Source: Casuarina equisetifolia
Lineage: Eukaryota; Streptophyta; Magnoliopsida; Fagales; Casuarinaceae
Direction of reading: 5' to 3'
Assembly (NCBI GenBank): GCA_028551475.1
Contig: CM052354.1
Coordinates: 12,894,785 to 12,958,784, forward strand
DNA length: 64,000 bases
The notes under the pieces were generated by a model, which saw nothing but the letters and a program-made list of their open reading frames with translations, searched no databases and had not been told where the DNA came from. Numbering within the stretch: the first letter of the stretch is position 1; every line of letters begins with the position of its first letter. The position numbers and the translations under genes were made by a program. Below are positions 40,201-53,693 of the stretch, piece by piece.

Positions 40201-43200
40201 GATTTTCTGGGAAGGTAATTTAGTTTTCAAAAGAATGAATTTTTGTTTGTCATCTGTGGATACTGAATCAAATGGTCCTGGTGTGAGGAAAGTTGTCTGA
40301 ATTCTCGATAACTTTGCCAATATCATCTCGAGTTTTATTTTCCATTTGTGCTTTGATCAAGTAGCTGGGTTCTCATATATCTTATTATAGAAACTAAGTG
40401 GGGGCTCGCTTTTAGATTTGTTCTAAACTTTCTTTAAAAATCACAGGAGGCTTAAAAAGATGCAACCTCAGCAACCTGGATACAATAGTTCACGAGTTTA
40501 CTTGGAGCTTCTTGCAGATCTACCCTGGCAAAAGACCACTGAAGAACATCAGTTAGATTTGAAAGCTGCAAAAGAACATCTTGATAGTGACCACTATGGC
40601 CTAGTCAAGGTTAAGCAAAGGATTATCGAGTATCTAGCTGTTCGCAAGGTTAATTAATTTCTTATTGTCCAGTACTGTTTCAATGTTTTAAATTTAGCTT
40701 GAATTTGATGTCTAGTTGGAATCTATTCTTTCTGCATTTCAGCTTAAACCAGATGCAAGAGGTCCAGTGTTGTGCTTTGTTGGTCCACCAGGTGTTGGGA
40801 AAACATCTTTAGCATCATCTATTGCTGCTGCTTTGGGCCGAAAATTTGTGCGCATATCCCTTGGTGGTGTTAAGGATGAGGCTGATGTTAGAGGACATCG
40901 GAGAACATACATTGGTAGCATGCCAGGACGTCTTATTGACGGATTAAAGGTAATTTTGTTTTTGGTGGAAGGTTATTCTAGAGTTCTTGCTACTTCTTTT
41001 AATGCATACTTTATTATATGCCTGGAATGAGGAGTCGCTAATTATGATGTTTTAAGGAAATTGAATGGCAGCTCAATAAGACCCAATATGGAGACCAAAA
41101 ATCATAAAATACAAATGAGAAATTGTAGAATACACTAAACTTCTCCCTGCGTGATTTATTTTAATTAGGAATTTTAGAATTTATTTCTATTTAAAAGTGA
41201 ACCTACCAACTAAAGAAAAAAAAAGATAAGTGTTGAATCAATTTTTGTGAATCATCCGCCTTACCTTACAAAGATATAATGCTAATGGTCTAGACTTAAT
41301 GGAGCCTCATTTCTGTTTGTATATGAGATATCCTCATTCTCTGTGGTCAATGAAGGATCATGCCAATACAAATAATGTTGGTACATTTCCAGTGCATTAT
41401 TTCTAGAACAATTACAGAACTGAGGGACCTATTATTTGAAGATTGACTTCCAACCCCCAATGTTTTGTCCTCTTCCATACTGGCAATATCATGTGTATGG
41501 TCACTTGAGGATCTTTGCAAGTCTGTTTCTTGTTATACCATCCATTGAGCTAAGTTTGTTGCATCCTCATTTGTTTGACATAAACTGATTGGCCTCCCTG
41601 GAGTGACTTACAACTCATTGTCAGGATTATTTTCTGCAGAAACTGCTATAGAGTGATTTTGGACCATGTTCAATCAACTTCTCGGTATTTCTATCATGTG
41701 CAGATTGTTTGTTTACATTGTCAATAGTAAAATTGTACAGCTCAGAGAATGAGAGCCATGTCCTACTGGAAAATGATCTGATTTGAGTTCAGCATTGATG
41801 CCCTTATAATGTGAGACAAATTATCTGGGATGCTTTAATGTGGAGACATCTTTGGCTCTATTTGTAGTTCTAGGAAGCCAGCTGATAGTCATTTACATGT
41901 GATGGTCTTCTACTGTGTACGGGATTATTTATTAATTTGCTTATATCTTTTTTCATCATGTATTAAAGTTTGAAACTAATGAGGCAAGATAGACTGAAAT
42001 TCTCCTTATTCGTTTTATATTTCAGAAAGTAGCTGTTTGTAATCCAGTCATGCTACTGGATGAGATTGACAAGACAGGTTCTGATGTTCGGGGTGATCCA
42101 GCGTCAGCTCTATTGGAGGTTCTTGACCCAGAGCAAAACAAATCATTCAATGATCAGTATCCTCTTTCTTTAGGATGTGTTTAGTGGTAGTTATTGATAA
42201 ATCACCATACTTTGTCATAATCCTTTTGCCATTAGCAAGTACTGAGACATGTTTTCTTGCTTTCCTGACCTTGGGGATGACTTAGAATATCATCTGCTTT
42301 GATCCTCAGTTGCTTCTATGGCAAGTAATGCTTTACTGATCTTTCTGGCATAGATTTAGAGGAAGCCACTTTTGTCTGAAAATGTCACCTGATTGTTGCT
42401 GAATTATTGGTTTTTTCTTATTAACATCGATGGTTTTCAACTGCCATTATCATTTGTTGACATTTGTTTTTCTCTGCTATTGTTGCCATTATGGTTTTCA
42501 AATGCTGTTATGATGTCTTACTATATTAAACACATGAATTGCACTGTGATGCTTCGCATAGAATCTATTTGGGTTCTGGACTCATTATCGCATTATAAGA
42601 ATTCTACATATTTAGTGTTTGCAGTGATTCCTTAACGAGAGGTCTTTAGCTATTTGAATGTTCCATTTGACCTTTCTAAGGTGATTTTTGTGGCAACTGC
42701 AAATAGGGTGCAGCCTATTCCTGCGCCACTCTTAGACAGGATGGAAGTCATTGAGTTGCCTGGATATACACCTGAAGAAAAACTTAAAATAGCCATGCAA
42801 CATTTAATTCCTAGAGTTCTGGATCAGCATGGTTTGAATTCTGAATTCCTTCAAATTCCAGAGGTAACCATCCATTACCTGTGTAGTTAAAGTTATTTTT
42901 GATGATTATGATGTCTTATATTTGCTATTATTATCAGTTATAACTTCTTTTGGTGATATCAGTTCAGTGTCCTGCGGCATATTTGTCATTAATTCCTTTG
43001 TACTTTTATAGGCTATGGTGAAACTTGTGATCCAGCGGTACACTAGAGAGGCTGGTGTTCGGAGTTTGGAAAGGAACTTGGCTGCCTTGGCCCGCGCAGC
43101 AGCAGTGAGAGTTGCAGAGCAAGAACAACCTCTCCCTCTAAGCAAAGATGTGCACCGGCTTGGTTCACCACTTATGGAAAACAGACTCGCTGATGGAGGT

Positions 43201-46200
43201 GAAGTCGAGATGGAGGTTATTCCGATGGCTGTGAATAATAATGAGCTATCAAATACGTTTAGGATTTCTTCACCCTTGGTAGTGGACGAGGCTATGCTGG
43301 AAAAAGTGTTGGGGGTAATGATCTTGCCATTGTTTTCCCTTTTGATCCATTTTTATATTCTTGGGGTGCTTCATTTTTGGGTTACTTCCTATTTTTGTGC
43401 AATTAGAACTAGTTGGTCATTTTGCATGTAATTCAAGCTGGATAATGTGCTGTTGGACTGGTCGGCTGTGTAAGATGGTTTGTTGCATCCACGTAGCTGC
43501 AACTTCTCTGTGAAGTTGTGTTCGCTGTTGAAACACGTCAGCAGCAGAGCTCATTTTTGAATATGCCTGTTCTAAGATTTAATCTGTATTTGTACTTTAA
43601 AAAGTAGAAGAAAGATTGATCTTGAGAAAAATAAACATTTATTGAAGGAGTGAAAGTGCATCCTTTTGAGGTGAGTTATATCATTTTTTTTTTAAAGGAA
43701 TAGACTTTTTTGAAATTGATCTCTATAACCATTTGACATTAAGTAGGTTAATTGAATTGGAAAGTAAATCCCTATGTTCAAAATGTGGCGTCTCCTTTTT
43801 ATAGTAATTAATTGTTTTTGCCACAGAACAGTAGATCTTGTGCCAAATATGCTAGTTTTGAGGGTTCTTTTTTCATGGGAACCTTTAGCTAATACCAGTT
43901 TTTCTATAATTGTTACTTCCTTGCGTTAGTGGGTTTTATCCTGCGCATTGACATCGGCATGAGGTCATTATCTATTATGTGGCTTTATAAACTAGAGCAA
44001 GCTTTCTGTATAACATAAAATACTTGTTTTTGTTTTCAGTTTTTTAAGTAGCTCTTGGATTTGTTTGCACTGTAATGCAGCCCCCGAGATATGATGATAG
44101 AGAAGCTGCAGAACGTGTTGCATCTCCTGGGATATCTGTTGGGCTTGTTTGGACCGTGTTTGGTGGAGAGGTCCAGTTTGTTGAGGCTACATCTATGGTA
44201 GGAAATGGTGAATTACATCTCACAGGGCAACTTGGTGACGTTATCAAGGAATCAGCACAAATAGCTCTAACATGGGTAATCTATTATCTTGAATTATGTT
44301 GTTAACTATTTAAATCTGATGACAAATTAACCAGTGTTGTCGTTGCCTCATTGAGTGTGTTTTTCAATTGTTTTGACTGAATATATGCATGGTGAAGTTT
44401 TCAAACTGATAATTTGAACATCTTAAGTCTATGTATTATAAGAGGTGTGTTTATTTGTTGAAGAATTCAGTTGCATCTCTGCAAGATCAGCTGAGTTTTT
44501 ATTAACTTCCAAACTTCTCTCAATAGCTTCACAGAAGTCTTTTCTGCTTTGTGTCCTCATTTATAACTTGAGACAACTAATGACACTAAGCAATAAATGT
44601 TGTAGTCCCAATGCCCCTGACTACAAATCCAGGAAAAAAGGAAGAAAATTGAAAGAGGAACCCAAACAATGCTTTCCTGTGGTTAGATCAAATACGATGG
44701 TGTGCTTTAGCATGTGCCAACGTGCAGCACACCCTTATGCCAAAAACTTTTTTCCACTGCTAGGCAACTTGATTCTGACTCATGCAAATATGTTACTGTG
44801 AAATTATTGACGCAACATCTTTTCCTTACCCCTGTTAGGTAAGAGCCAGAGCAGCAGATCTTAAGTTAGCAGCTTCTCAGGAAATCAATCTCCTGGAAGG
44901 CCGGGACATTCATATACATTTTCCTGCTGGAGCTGTACCCAAGGATGGGCCTTCTGCTGGTGTGACTCTTGTAACAGCCCTGGTTTCACTGTTCAGCCAG
45001 AGAAGAGTGAGAGCAGATACGGCAATGACTGGAGAGATGACTTTGAGGGGTCTTGTACTACCTGTTGGTGGTATCAAGGATAAGGTATGCCATATGCATT
45101 AGGCTATGTCTTACTATTACATACTCAAAGGGTGAAAATATACTCAGATTTACTTTATGAGTATCTTGGGATACATAACAAAGATTAATTGGATGAAGCT
45201 TTCATGACTTTTTTCCGTGTCAAATACCTTGACTTGAAGGTGGACCAAATATGCTATCAGGGTAGCAGATATACCATGACCTTTGTCACTTGTTTTCCTA
45301 CCTGTCTTTCAATAATCCAGAGCATTAAACTCGTGAATAAACGATACATAAATTGGCCAAATTGCTTCTTTGACAACTTTTCTGCTCATCGTCATCCACG
45401 AATTTGCGTGCTACAAATTGATTAGGTTGGACTGCAGTTATAACATAACTAATATCTTTAGAATTAGAAATGCTAATAAATTCAATTTTATTTTCAAAAT
45501 TAGAGATGGAGATTTTGTGTAAAAGCATGTTGTTTCAACTTTCAAAATGCCTTGAAATGAGAAGTCCGAAGTTTTAATCCATTTGAAATAGTATCTCTTG
45601 TAGATGTGTCTGCCTATTTTAGGTGTTTTTGACCGTTGCGCTCCATCGATGTCTGATCTGTACAGTCAATGTGCTTGTGTAGAACCGCACAGGTTATCAT
45701 GTAGTCACTTCTGTTGTAAACCATGGTTAATTACAGATTTGGGAAATTCATTGCTTGTATCAATGAGATCTTTCTATTTCTTTGTGTCACCATACTAAAG
45801 CTTTTGTTTTTGGAAGGAACAACCCCACCTTGACTATGAAACTCTGCAAATTCTATATGCATACACATTACGCATGAGATAACGAAGTCATTAGGTTCAA
45901 ACCCTTTTAGTCCCGGTGGTATTGTATGTTCTTTGTTTATTTATTAGAACATGTACTGCAGATTTTGGCAGCACACCGTTATGGTATCAAGAGAGTTATC
46001 CTGCCAGAGAGAAATTTGAAAGACTTGGTCGAAGTACCTGCAGCTGTTCTTGCCAATTTGGAGGTATTTTGTTCTCATTTTCTCCAAGGATTTGTCAATT
46101 ATTAATGCATGCGGGAACTAAAATACGTTTTATTGGGAATTTACGTTCCAGTTTCAATTCTTTCTCCTGTTACTTGAGATGCCAAATGTGTAACACGAAA

Positions 46201-46568
46201 TTTAAGTGACTACATATAGGAAGAATATCTTCGTTTATACCAAGTTATATGAGGCAATAATAATAATGAGAATGATAGACGTGATCCTGCTTGAGTGGAA
46301 TAATAATGATTCGCTATCTCCTCGGCCTCTTTGGTTGATGATCAAATATTGGACTGGATTTTCCTTGACTGCCTGAAAACATGCATAAATACACAGTTCA
46401 TTTCTTTGATTGGGTCTTTGTTTTCGCTGTATGATGTGTAGCAATATCAAGATGTTCATAGCTTTTCACTTGCGCTTGTGACAGATTTTACTGGCCAAGC
46501 GAATGGAGGACGTACTGGAACACGCTTTTGAAGGTGGTTGCCCATGGAGACAACACTCAAAGTTATGA
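34255..46568 (+). CDS. LON2: Lon protease 2, peroxisomal
   Basis: ATP-dependent serine protease/chaperone of the peroxisomal matrix, which degrades unwanted matrix proteins and supports PTS-driven import. I see 17 coding exons: 34255-34361, 34887-35002, 35119-35227, 35339-35508, 36742-36833, 37838-38017, 38123-38206, 38883-39010, 40447-40648, 40743-40949, 42026-42156, 42650-42863, 43012-43314, 44081-44275, 44839-45084, 45962-46073 and 46495-46568. All join in phase with GT-AG borders to 2670 nt, i.e. 889 residues, the usual plant LON2 length. Domains: N-terminal Lon substrate-binding domain ([14 protein letters not shown] onward), a helical linker with an acidic DNDDDEDD loop, AAA+ with Walker A GPPGVGKT (410-417) and Walker B MLLDEID (474-480), and the Lon protease domain with catalytic Ser785 in KDGPSAG and Lys828 in GIKDK. 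The C-terminus is HSKL, a canonical PTS1, which separates it from mitochondrial/plastid LON1. No defect is visible. Confidence 0.97.
37268..37355 (+). repeat. candidate SINE relic in LON2 intron 5
   Basis: A tRNA-like CTTAGTGGTGAGCTAGCGGGG is followed by a box-B-like GGTTTGAGGTTGGACACC and an AATAAATAAAAAAA tail. It has the same block order as 4672-4785. Box B is degenerate and no flanking duplication was confirmed. Confidence 0.35.
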
Positions 46569-47763
46569 CAGGGCCTTCGAGGAATGTAAGCAAACAAAGC
46601 CTCTGATAATTAAATTACTTGCTTGTTGCCTCGTCCATTGGACAGAATATTTCCCCCTTCGGTTTGGCCGCTGCCCACAGTAATCAGATACTGAAATACT
46701 GACTTGAACTGGTCATGCTCCACTCAAAGGGAGTTCTAACTTATTGTAAAGGGGCTCACTGCCCTGTGTTACTTTTGGCTTTGGATTGGAAATTGTTGCC
46801 ATGTTTCTCTATCTCAGTTCTGTATAATTGATCTGTAAGTATTAAGGTAAGCAGCTGCTTTCCTGTTATTTTCCTGCTTGCTTTCCCATTCACTTCCAAT
46901 CTGTAGTCATAAATGAGTCTATTTCTCACGCTGTATAAATACCATTATTTGAGAGAGAGTATACTTTCCTGTGAAATGATTTGATATTTTTCCAGTCATT
47001 CTGTGCATATCTTACTGGCTCTTAGGAGGCTGCTTAGTGTAGGCAGGGTAGTTGCTATGATCATTTAAGGTGAGGAATGGCATTTTTTTCTCTCTTTCCG
47101 TCGTGTGCTGAGATTTAAGGTAATAAAGTGATAGGTGTTGAAATTAAAGCCCCTAATCGAGGCTGCATTCCCCCATGTGAGGGTTCTTAGAAGACAGGAG
47201 GACAATGCCGACTGAGATGGCTGTTTAGCTTGGACCCATGAAGTTAATTGCAATAAATTCTAGTGATGCAGAAGTGAGTAAAACCCATTTACCATTTCAC
47301 AATGGAGATCACTGGTATTTCTATTGCTAATGAAAAGATATCGCCATAAACGTCATTATTGAACCATTTAGAAACAAAGGCACATAACCATGTTGCACCA
47401 TCTACATATGGCTTACAAGTTCCGATCATAGAAGTAACTTTTTTGAACAAAAGAGGAATCAATCTCCTAGTGTTTTTGGACCTTCTTAAGGAGCCCCTCC
47501 TTTCTTGCATTATGGTCCTTGTTAGTGGTTTCGGAAGTGGCGCCTTCTGCTTTTCGATCGACTTTTGTTTTAAGATACATCTAGATTGCATAAGAGTGAG
47601 CTCCTTAAAGTCTACAACCAGACAGAGTGGCTTTACAAAATAACAGAACCAAACAAAGTTGCTTTGCAGAATAACAGAACCAAACAGAGCAGCTTTACAG
47701 AATAACGGACAACCAAACTGAGTTGCTTACCATATAAACCTCATTACCTTGAACAGCGCGTCA
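46569..47763. other. intergenic region between LON2 and the REM gene
   Basis: Tail-to-tail spacer. It should contain the 3' untranslated regions of LON2 (plus) and the REM gene (minus). A minor direct repeat of AATAACAGAACCAAACA(A/G)AG lies at 47640-47690. No further gene is seen. Confidence 0.55.
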
Positions 47764-50167
47764 TCATGCCTTGTGTTCGAGGCAACGTTGAGAAGACTTA
47801 TTTGCTTTTAAAGGGTAGAGGCGGTGTTGAGAAGGCTTCTTAAGTCTTGCATTCCCACGAAGAATTTGTATATGCACTTCATTGCATAAATTTTCACCTC
47901 CAAGGATAAATTCAAACACACATTGGTCTCCAACTTTTATATTGTTTGCTTGGATGAAAGCATGCCACCCACGTCCAAAATAGATCCTACCGTTGTTGGG
48001 GAAATTCATTTTCACTGGCCACGTATTTCCATTTTGATTATGAATAACCACATTTGGCATCATTCTGAAATTTATTGGGCGGCGTAACACCATTCTAGGA
48101 AGATGCTGCAACCAAAAAATGATATACGAAAAACCTATTCTTTTTGACATTTATAGGAGCTATATCAACTTAATATCTTTTAACTCATAGCAACAAGAGA
48201 CTAATTCATACAACTATTTATCCACCAAAAAAATAAAATAGAAAGTTTGGTCATTCTAGTAAATTGTTAAAGTATATTATAAGAATGTAAAAAATAATAT
48301 GATTCATGCCCATTTGAGAAAAAGGAAAAACTAGTTCTTGTCTTTCCAAATGATAGATCTTATTGGGACTAGTCATTGATGTTCAAATCATATCTAACTC
48401 TATTTCAATTGCACTCATTTGAGACTAAATTAGAAGATGTTTCTAAATTTAACTTCCCCCCGACTCCAACCACAACATAGGTTATGCAAAAATGACAATT
48501 GGTTTCACACAAAAGGATAAAAAATGAAAATTGTAGACTACAACATCTAACAACCAAAATTTCAACAATCTTCTCAAACTCTTTAGATATCTGAATAATA
48601 TGCCTAAAAGGTAGAACAAGAGTATAAATAAATCTCTTGGATGCCAGTTTGCACTTAATCATTTATCATTATTGTCAAAATATATCATTAAAAAACTAAG
48701 AAAATTTTGTACTTTCCTCTTTCCATAGAGCAAAAACTCTTAGTTTACTCAATGAATAACTAAATAATGATTTATGAAAAAACATTAAGAAAGTACAAGA
48801 CCAAAAGCTTACCACGAAAGTTCTTGAATAGTTAGAAATTGCTAGCACAAAATAGGGATTCTTTGGTGGCACAAAGGGGGAGTCTTTCAACATCTTGTTT
48901 TCTTCAAGATCTTGTATTTTGCATTGATCAACTTTAGATGAGCCTGTAGGTATACAATTTTTTTAAATATATAATGAAGATTCATGTTATACTAAACAAC
49001 AATGGAAGAAAGACAACTAATTGTAAACAATAGGTATTAAATTCAACTCACAGCTTGCCACTTCATTCTCCTTGGATCCTATTCTCAAATGCTTTTGTTT
49101 GCCAACTTGAGCTGGTCTACAACAAGTTTTCTCCACCTTAAAATCTTGATTAGTTGAAATAGTTTTACCCACAACAACCTCCTTTTTGCACCCATTTTTA
49201 CCAAATATTTTTACTTCAAAACTTGAGTTTCTATGGTATTTGAAAGTCAAAAAGTCTCCAAATTCTAGTGAGTGATCTTTTGCAAAGCCTTGCCAACCGT
49301 TATTAAAAAACAAACGCTCATCAGTTTGTTCCAAGTTGACATGCCAAGGTTTCATAGAATGATCAAAGAGAATGACCTTCGATGGTATAACTCCATTGAA
49401 GTTCTTGATAAAAGCTTCTGGTATGGACTGCAATGTCAAATAGATCAGGTTTTCATCCAAATATCAAAGAAGCTACAAATATTCCAAAACACCATATAAG
49501 AAATTCATTCTCACCTAGTATACACTTCAATATAGATCATAGAACTCATTCGATTTTTCCCTTGAATTCAGTTGTTTTATAACAAACATATCATTGCCCG
49601 TTTAAGCTCTAGAAAAAACCTATCATTATCGAAAAGGAATCCATGGCTTACCCACACATAAGAAAAGAACAAGGAAGAACAAGAACCTGTTCTGCTGATC
49701 AGTTGTTTGATATACGCACCAAGAACATCTTTATCTACAATTCTTCAAGTTCTACACGTTGTTCTATTGGTTTTTCAATTTAGAATACTTTGATAAAGTC
49801 GACACATATTAGCTATAACAAGTACCCATGGGAAAAGTGTATCAGCACATTCCATAGCAGTTGATAGTGGAAAAGTTAGCATGTTTTAAATCACAAAGCT
49901 AGTCCTTTTGTGCTCGTAAAACAGAGCATTTTGTTCAACTTTGGCTGTGACAAAGAATCCATCAACCCCGATACCAATCTTACTGAATACAAGGCCTTAA
50001 CCCCATTAAAAAGCAGTAAGCTTTTCATTGGAGACGCCAGCTAGAGAGAGAGAGAGAGAGAGAGAATGTACCATTTTCTGTGAGCTTGTGTAGGGAAGAA
50101 AAACTTTGAAGAACTCCGGGAGCTCATCACCGAGAGGGGCCTTCCTCAATCCGCCACACCTCTCCAT
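47764..50167 (-). CDS. REM-type protein with two B3 DNA-binding domains
   Basis: Plant-specific nuclear DNA-binding protein of the reproductive meristem (REM) B3 family. Four exons on the minus strand: 50072-50167, 49052-49427, 48813-48943 and 47764-48105. They join in phase with GT-AG borders to 314 residues plus stop. The first B3 domain spans about residues 15-110 (ELPEFFKVFLPYTSSQKM, SIPEAFIKNF, WHVNLEQTDERLFFNNGWQG, HSLEFGDFLTFKY). The second spans about 190-285 (NPYFVLAISNYSRTFV joined to HLPRMVLRRP, WPVKMNF, RIYFGRGWHAFIQANNIKVGDQCVFEFI). A basic linker (KTCCRPAQVGKQKHLRIGSKE) separates them. Each B3 domain is split by an intron at the same relative place, after the first conserved block, which is usual for two-domain REM genes and suggests an old internal duplication. 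DNA target and process are unknown; VRN1 is a characterised relative of the family. Confidence 0.9.
50043..50065. repeat. (AG)n microsatellite in REM intron 1
   Basis: About eleven AG units lie a few bases after the first donor site of the REM gene (a CT tract in the sense of the transcript). Confidence 0.9.
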
Positions 50168-51484
50168 TCCGGCTTCTATTCTGTCTTTGTGACAGTGACA
50201 AACAGAGTTTGATCTCCCTGTCTTTCTCTCATACACACACCACAAAGTCATGGGTTTCCTTTTATTTGGCTGAACTTCCTTCCCTCTCTCGTACACACCG
50301 CAAAATCGTGGGCGTACGGATTTAAGTTGGACTTCCTGTGTTTGGACCACCTCTCTTGCATTTCAATAGGCTTCTGTTTTAAGTTGAACTTTTCGGGATA
50401 ACTCTGTTCTGGCTTACGAACTTCGCTATACTAGGACAAAAATTGCCGGTGAAATGAAATACAGGTGATGCTAAAATTCGCAATACTAGCCATTGATTCT
50501 CAAATTTTTCATAGAATTGGGTTCTCATTTAACCTCTTAATTAAGTGCTGGCAATTGAGTTTTGGGTTGATACCATTTGTTCCTCGTTAGATAAGAGTGA
50601 AGAGATCTTGGTGTTTATAAGGGACTTGATTACTTTTCCTAATAAGGCTGATCTTTTTGGTTCTCTCTCTGACCCAGTTTCCAGACAGTATAGGATATTG
50701 ACATTTCGTCTTCTTGGTTCTCATAGAATTGGGTTCTCATTTAACCTCTTAATTAAGTGTTGGCAATTGAGTTTTGGGTTGATATCATTTGTTCCTCATT
50801 AGATAAGAGTGAAGAGAACTTGGTGTTTGTAAGGGACTTGGTTACCTTTCCTAAGAAGGCTGATTTTTTTTGGTTCTCTGTCTGTGACCCAGTTTCCGGA
50901 CAGAATGGGATATTAAACATTTCATTTTCTTGATCCTTAACACCATAGCTAACTACTATGGTAGAATCCGCTTGCTCAATAGCAGCCAAGAAAAAGGAAG
51001 GAATGCGTTTGAAGGCAAGAGATCTTGTTCTCATATTGCGCCAAATGCACTTCTACAATTTAAAGGCTCTTAAGAAAATATGGCAGCTCCAGGACCATGG
51101 AACAAGGTCGGTCGGTTTCAATGGCCCCTGAAACTGTCGTCAGCAGAAAAATGGCAGCCGAAAATTTGATAACTTTAGCTGTTAACATAGCACTATGATA
51201 CTTCAAACAAGTTATTTTCATTTATCATTTCAGACTTTGAAATCTGGAAAATACAACAGAGTGCATCGCTGTCTGTATGGTATCAAAATCAATTGAGCAG
51301 AGACATATCCCAAGTTGAACATAAAAAAATTATGGGTTCCCTCTAGAAAATATTTATTTTCACTCTTGGCAGCCGCAATGATGATATCTGGACAGATCTA
51401 GACAGTATGAAGGGGAGATCAGACTGTAACTGAAGCAGAACTAAGAAAGCAAATAAAAAGATGGAGATGAAATTTTAATAGCCA
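50168..51484. other. intergenic region between REM and ATP synthase delta genes
   Basis: Holds the REM promoter (head side) and the 3' end of the ATP synthase gene. The only structure is the 212-bp tandem duplication listed separately. No gene seen. Confidence 0.55.
50510..50940. repeat. 212-bp tandem duplication
   Basis: CATAGAATTGGGTTCTCATT starts both at 50510 and at 50722. The two copies run through TTAACCTCTTAATTAAGTG, GCAATTGAGTTTTGGGTTGA and GACCCAGTTTCC with roughly a dozen substitutions and a few short indels (above 90 percent identity by eye). It lies 340 bases upstream of the REM start codon. Confidence 0.88.
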
Positions 51485-53693
51485 TTAGCCTGAGAGAGCC
51501 GAGTTGAGAGCGCTGTGAACATCAACACCAATCTGGGCTTCAGCTTTCTCCAAGTCGGTTGTGGCTGAATTGAGCTTCTGGGTGAACTCTGCAAGGCCTT
51601 TCTGGACCAAACTGGGATCAACTTGGTCAATTGGCACGGCCTCTATGGCAATTATATCAGCCACAGAGTTAGCATGGATGAAAGCGAACCCACTGCTAAG
51701 GAAATACTCCGACACATCATTTCCTTCATGCACTGATAGGATCCCAGGCTTCAGCTCTGCGATTGTGGGTACATGTCCCGGCAAAACACCCATTTGCCCG
51801 GTTGTAGCTGGAACTATAACCATGTCAACCTGCAGGTAAACATGAGTTACTGAAATGAGACTTAAAAATGGCTCCAACGGGATTTTGTGGATGACAATGT
51901 AACCAAAAATGTAAGTGGCACATATAACCAACCAGTCTCACTATGGATGAAACTATAGACAAGGATAACATCATCCAGTCAAAAACAGTTAGTGAACTCT
52001 AAATAAACCTGCATGGAAAGACAAAATATAAACGGGGGAGAATTCAAACAGGGAAAACTTCCAAATTAACGTAGTATAGAACACTGAACTTATCTGTCCC
52101 CATATCTCATAGAACAGAAGAAATTTTATGATAATGAACAGAGGAAACTTAAGAGGGAGGAAACTGTTTCCTCCCCTCAGGACATCTCTTTTAATATAAT
52201 GAACACTAATATATTCCCATTCATGCCTCAATACAAACTGATTGGATTAAAGGTTCGGCTACTAGTTGAATGTCTTATTCTCTTATTGCTCCAGTTTCAC
52301 TGAACTGGATTTCCTACTGTCCTAGGTGGTTTATTTTTGGTTTGGTTATTTATCTCCTTCCCACATACAAACAGAAGTAAACTGATCAGAAGGGGACGAA
52401 ATATAAAGACATTAAATGGTCCCTTTATTACTCCAACTCCACACAGTATTCACCAAGAGCTAACAGGTATAAGAACTAATGCAAACTATGACATGTTCAA
52501 ACACTATGGGATGGAGACAACTATCATTCCTCCACGATTAACATTTCCTGATTCACCTGGATGGAATAAATTGTTACGCGAGAAAGTAAACTTTATCGAA
52601 CAAATCAAACGGCCACATAAATATTACGCAGCAAGGGATCTAAATAACCTTGACAATCCATGGATAACTTGTCAACAATGATTTGCAGTCTCCATTACTT
52701 CGTTACATTGACCTCAAGCCAATAACATCTTGCATCTGTGATAAATTCAGGGTGTCCACCTCAGCTACACCTTAGTGTTGCAGCTGATCTCATGCTTACT
52801 CTACCATGGCGAGCAGAGTGTTGATAGAATCAAATGAGGAAATTGACCTTCTCATCTTATCACATAGATTTGGTACCCAGAAAACAGAAACCCCATCGCA
52901 CTTGTATCTACTACTCAGAACAAAAACATGCTACCTGCGATCTATCACCGCTACACACCCAGAAGAATACACAGGGTAAAGAAAACGTAAACAGACCCAC
53001 AATAGATCCAAAAGCTAAAATGATCAATCAGATATATGGCATTCCCAAATTAGTCACCATTATTTACAGGCTTACAGAAAACTCAGATGATGAACAAAAA
53101 AGGAACCCTCAGCAACCAACAATTGAAGCCACAAGTATCAACAATTTATCCCTAATCAGTGACGATAACCCATCAATAAAACAAGACAGAAATGCGAACG
53201 GGGGGAAAAATAAACAGGCACCCATGAATCTGACCTAAGAAGGTCAACTAGATATTCAGAACTCCGAATTCATCCCATTTTGTGCAAATGTAAGCAACAC
53301 CCAGATGAAAAAATTCACAATAAACAAACAAATCCAGCTAAAGGGGCCCATCGCATACGCATAGCAACCTAAATCATCCGCTAATCCAAATGAGAGAGTT
53401 CACAAAACCAAAGAATCGGAGAGTAAACAGCGATGTACCTCCTTCTTGGAGAGCTCGGAGGCGTAGGGGAGGACGAAGTTGACGGTGATCTTCGAAGGGA
53501 TGGAGGAGGGGGTGGCGGGACGGGGCTGCATGAAGTGGGAGGGAGTCTTGGGAGGGTCAGTGTTAGGTATAACCTTATTCCATGAATCAACGAAAGCCGA
53601 ATCCGAGCTGGGCGCTGCGCGGAGGTCCGTAGAGAAGGGTCTCGCTCCACCCCTCAGGGCTCGAGCCAGGCGACTTGAAGCTTGCCGGAACAT
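51485..53693 (-). CDS. mitochondrial F1-ATP synthase subunit delta (bacterial epsilon type)
   Basis: Central-stalk subunit of mitochondrial F1Fo-ATP synthase; it binds gamma and the c-ring. Two exons on the minus strand: 53439-53693 (85 codons, [14 protein letters not shown]...ELSKKE) and 51485-51829 ([19 protein letters not shown]... to a TAA stop). The phase-0 GT-AG intron is 1609 bp and the product has 199 residues, close to the known plant protein of about 203. The N-terminus is Arg/Ser/Ala-rich without acids ([20 protein letters not shown]), a typical mitochondrial presequence. The core shows the epsilon-type beta sandwich ([41 protein letters not shown]) and the C-terminal helical hairpin ([26 protein letters not shown]). 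The name follows the plant/mitochondrial convention; Arabidopsis calls it ATP16. Confidence 0.95.

Noticed and set aside
52337-53238. Plus-strand frames of 114 and 134 codons
   Set aside because: They lie antisense within the ATP synthase delta intron; no domain recognised, so treated as chance.
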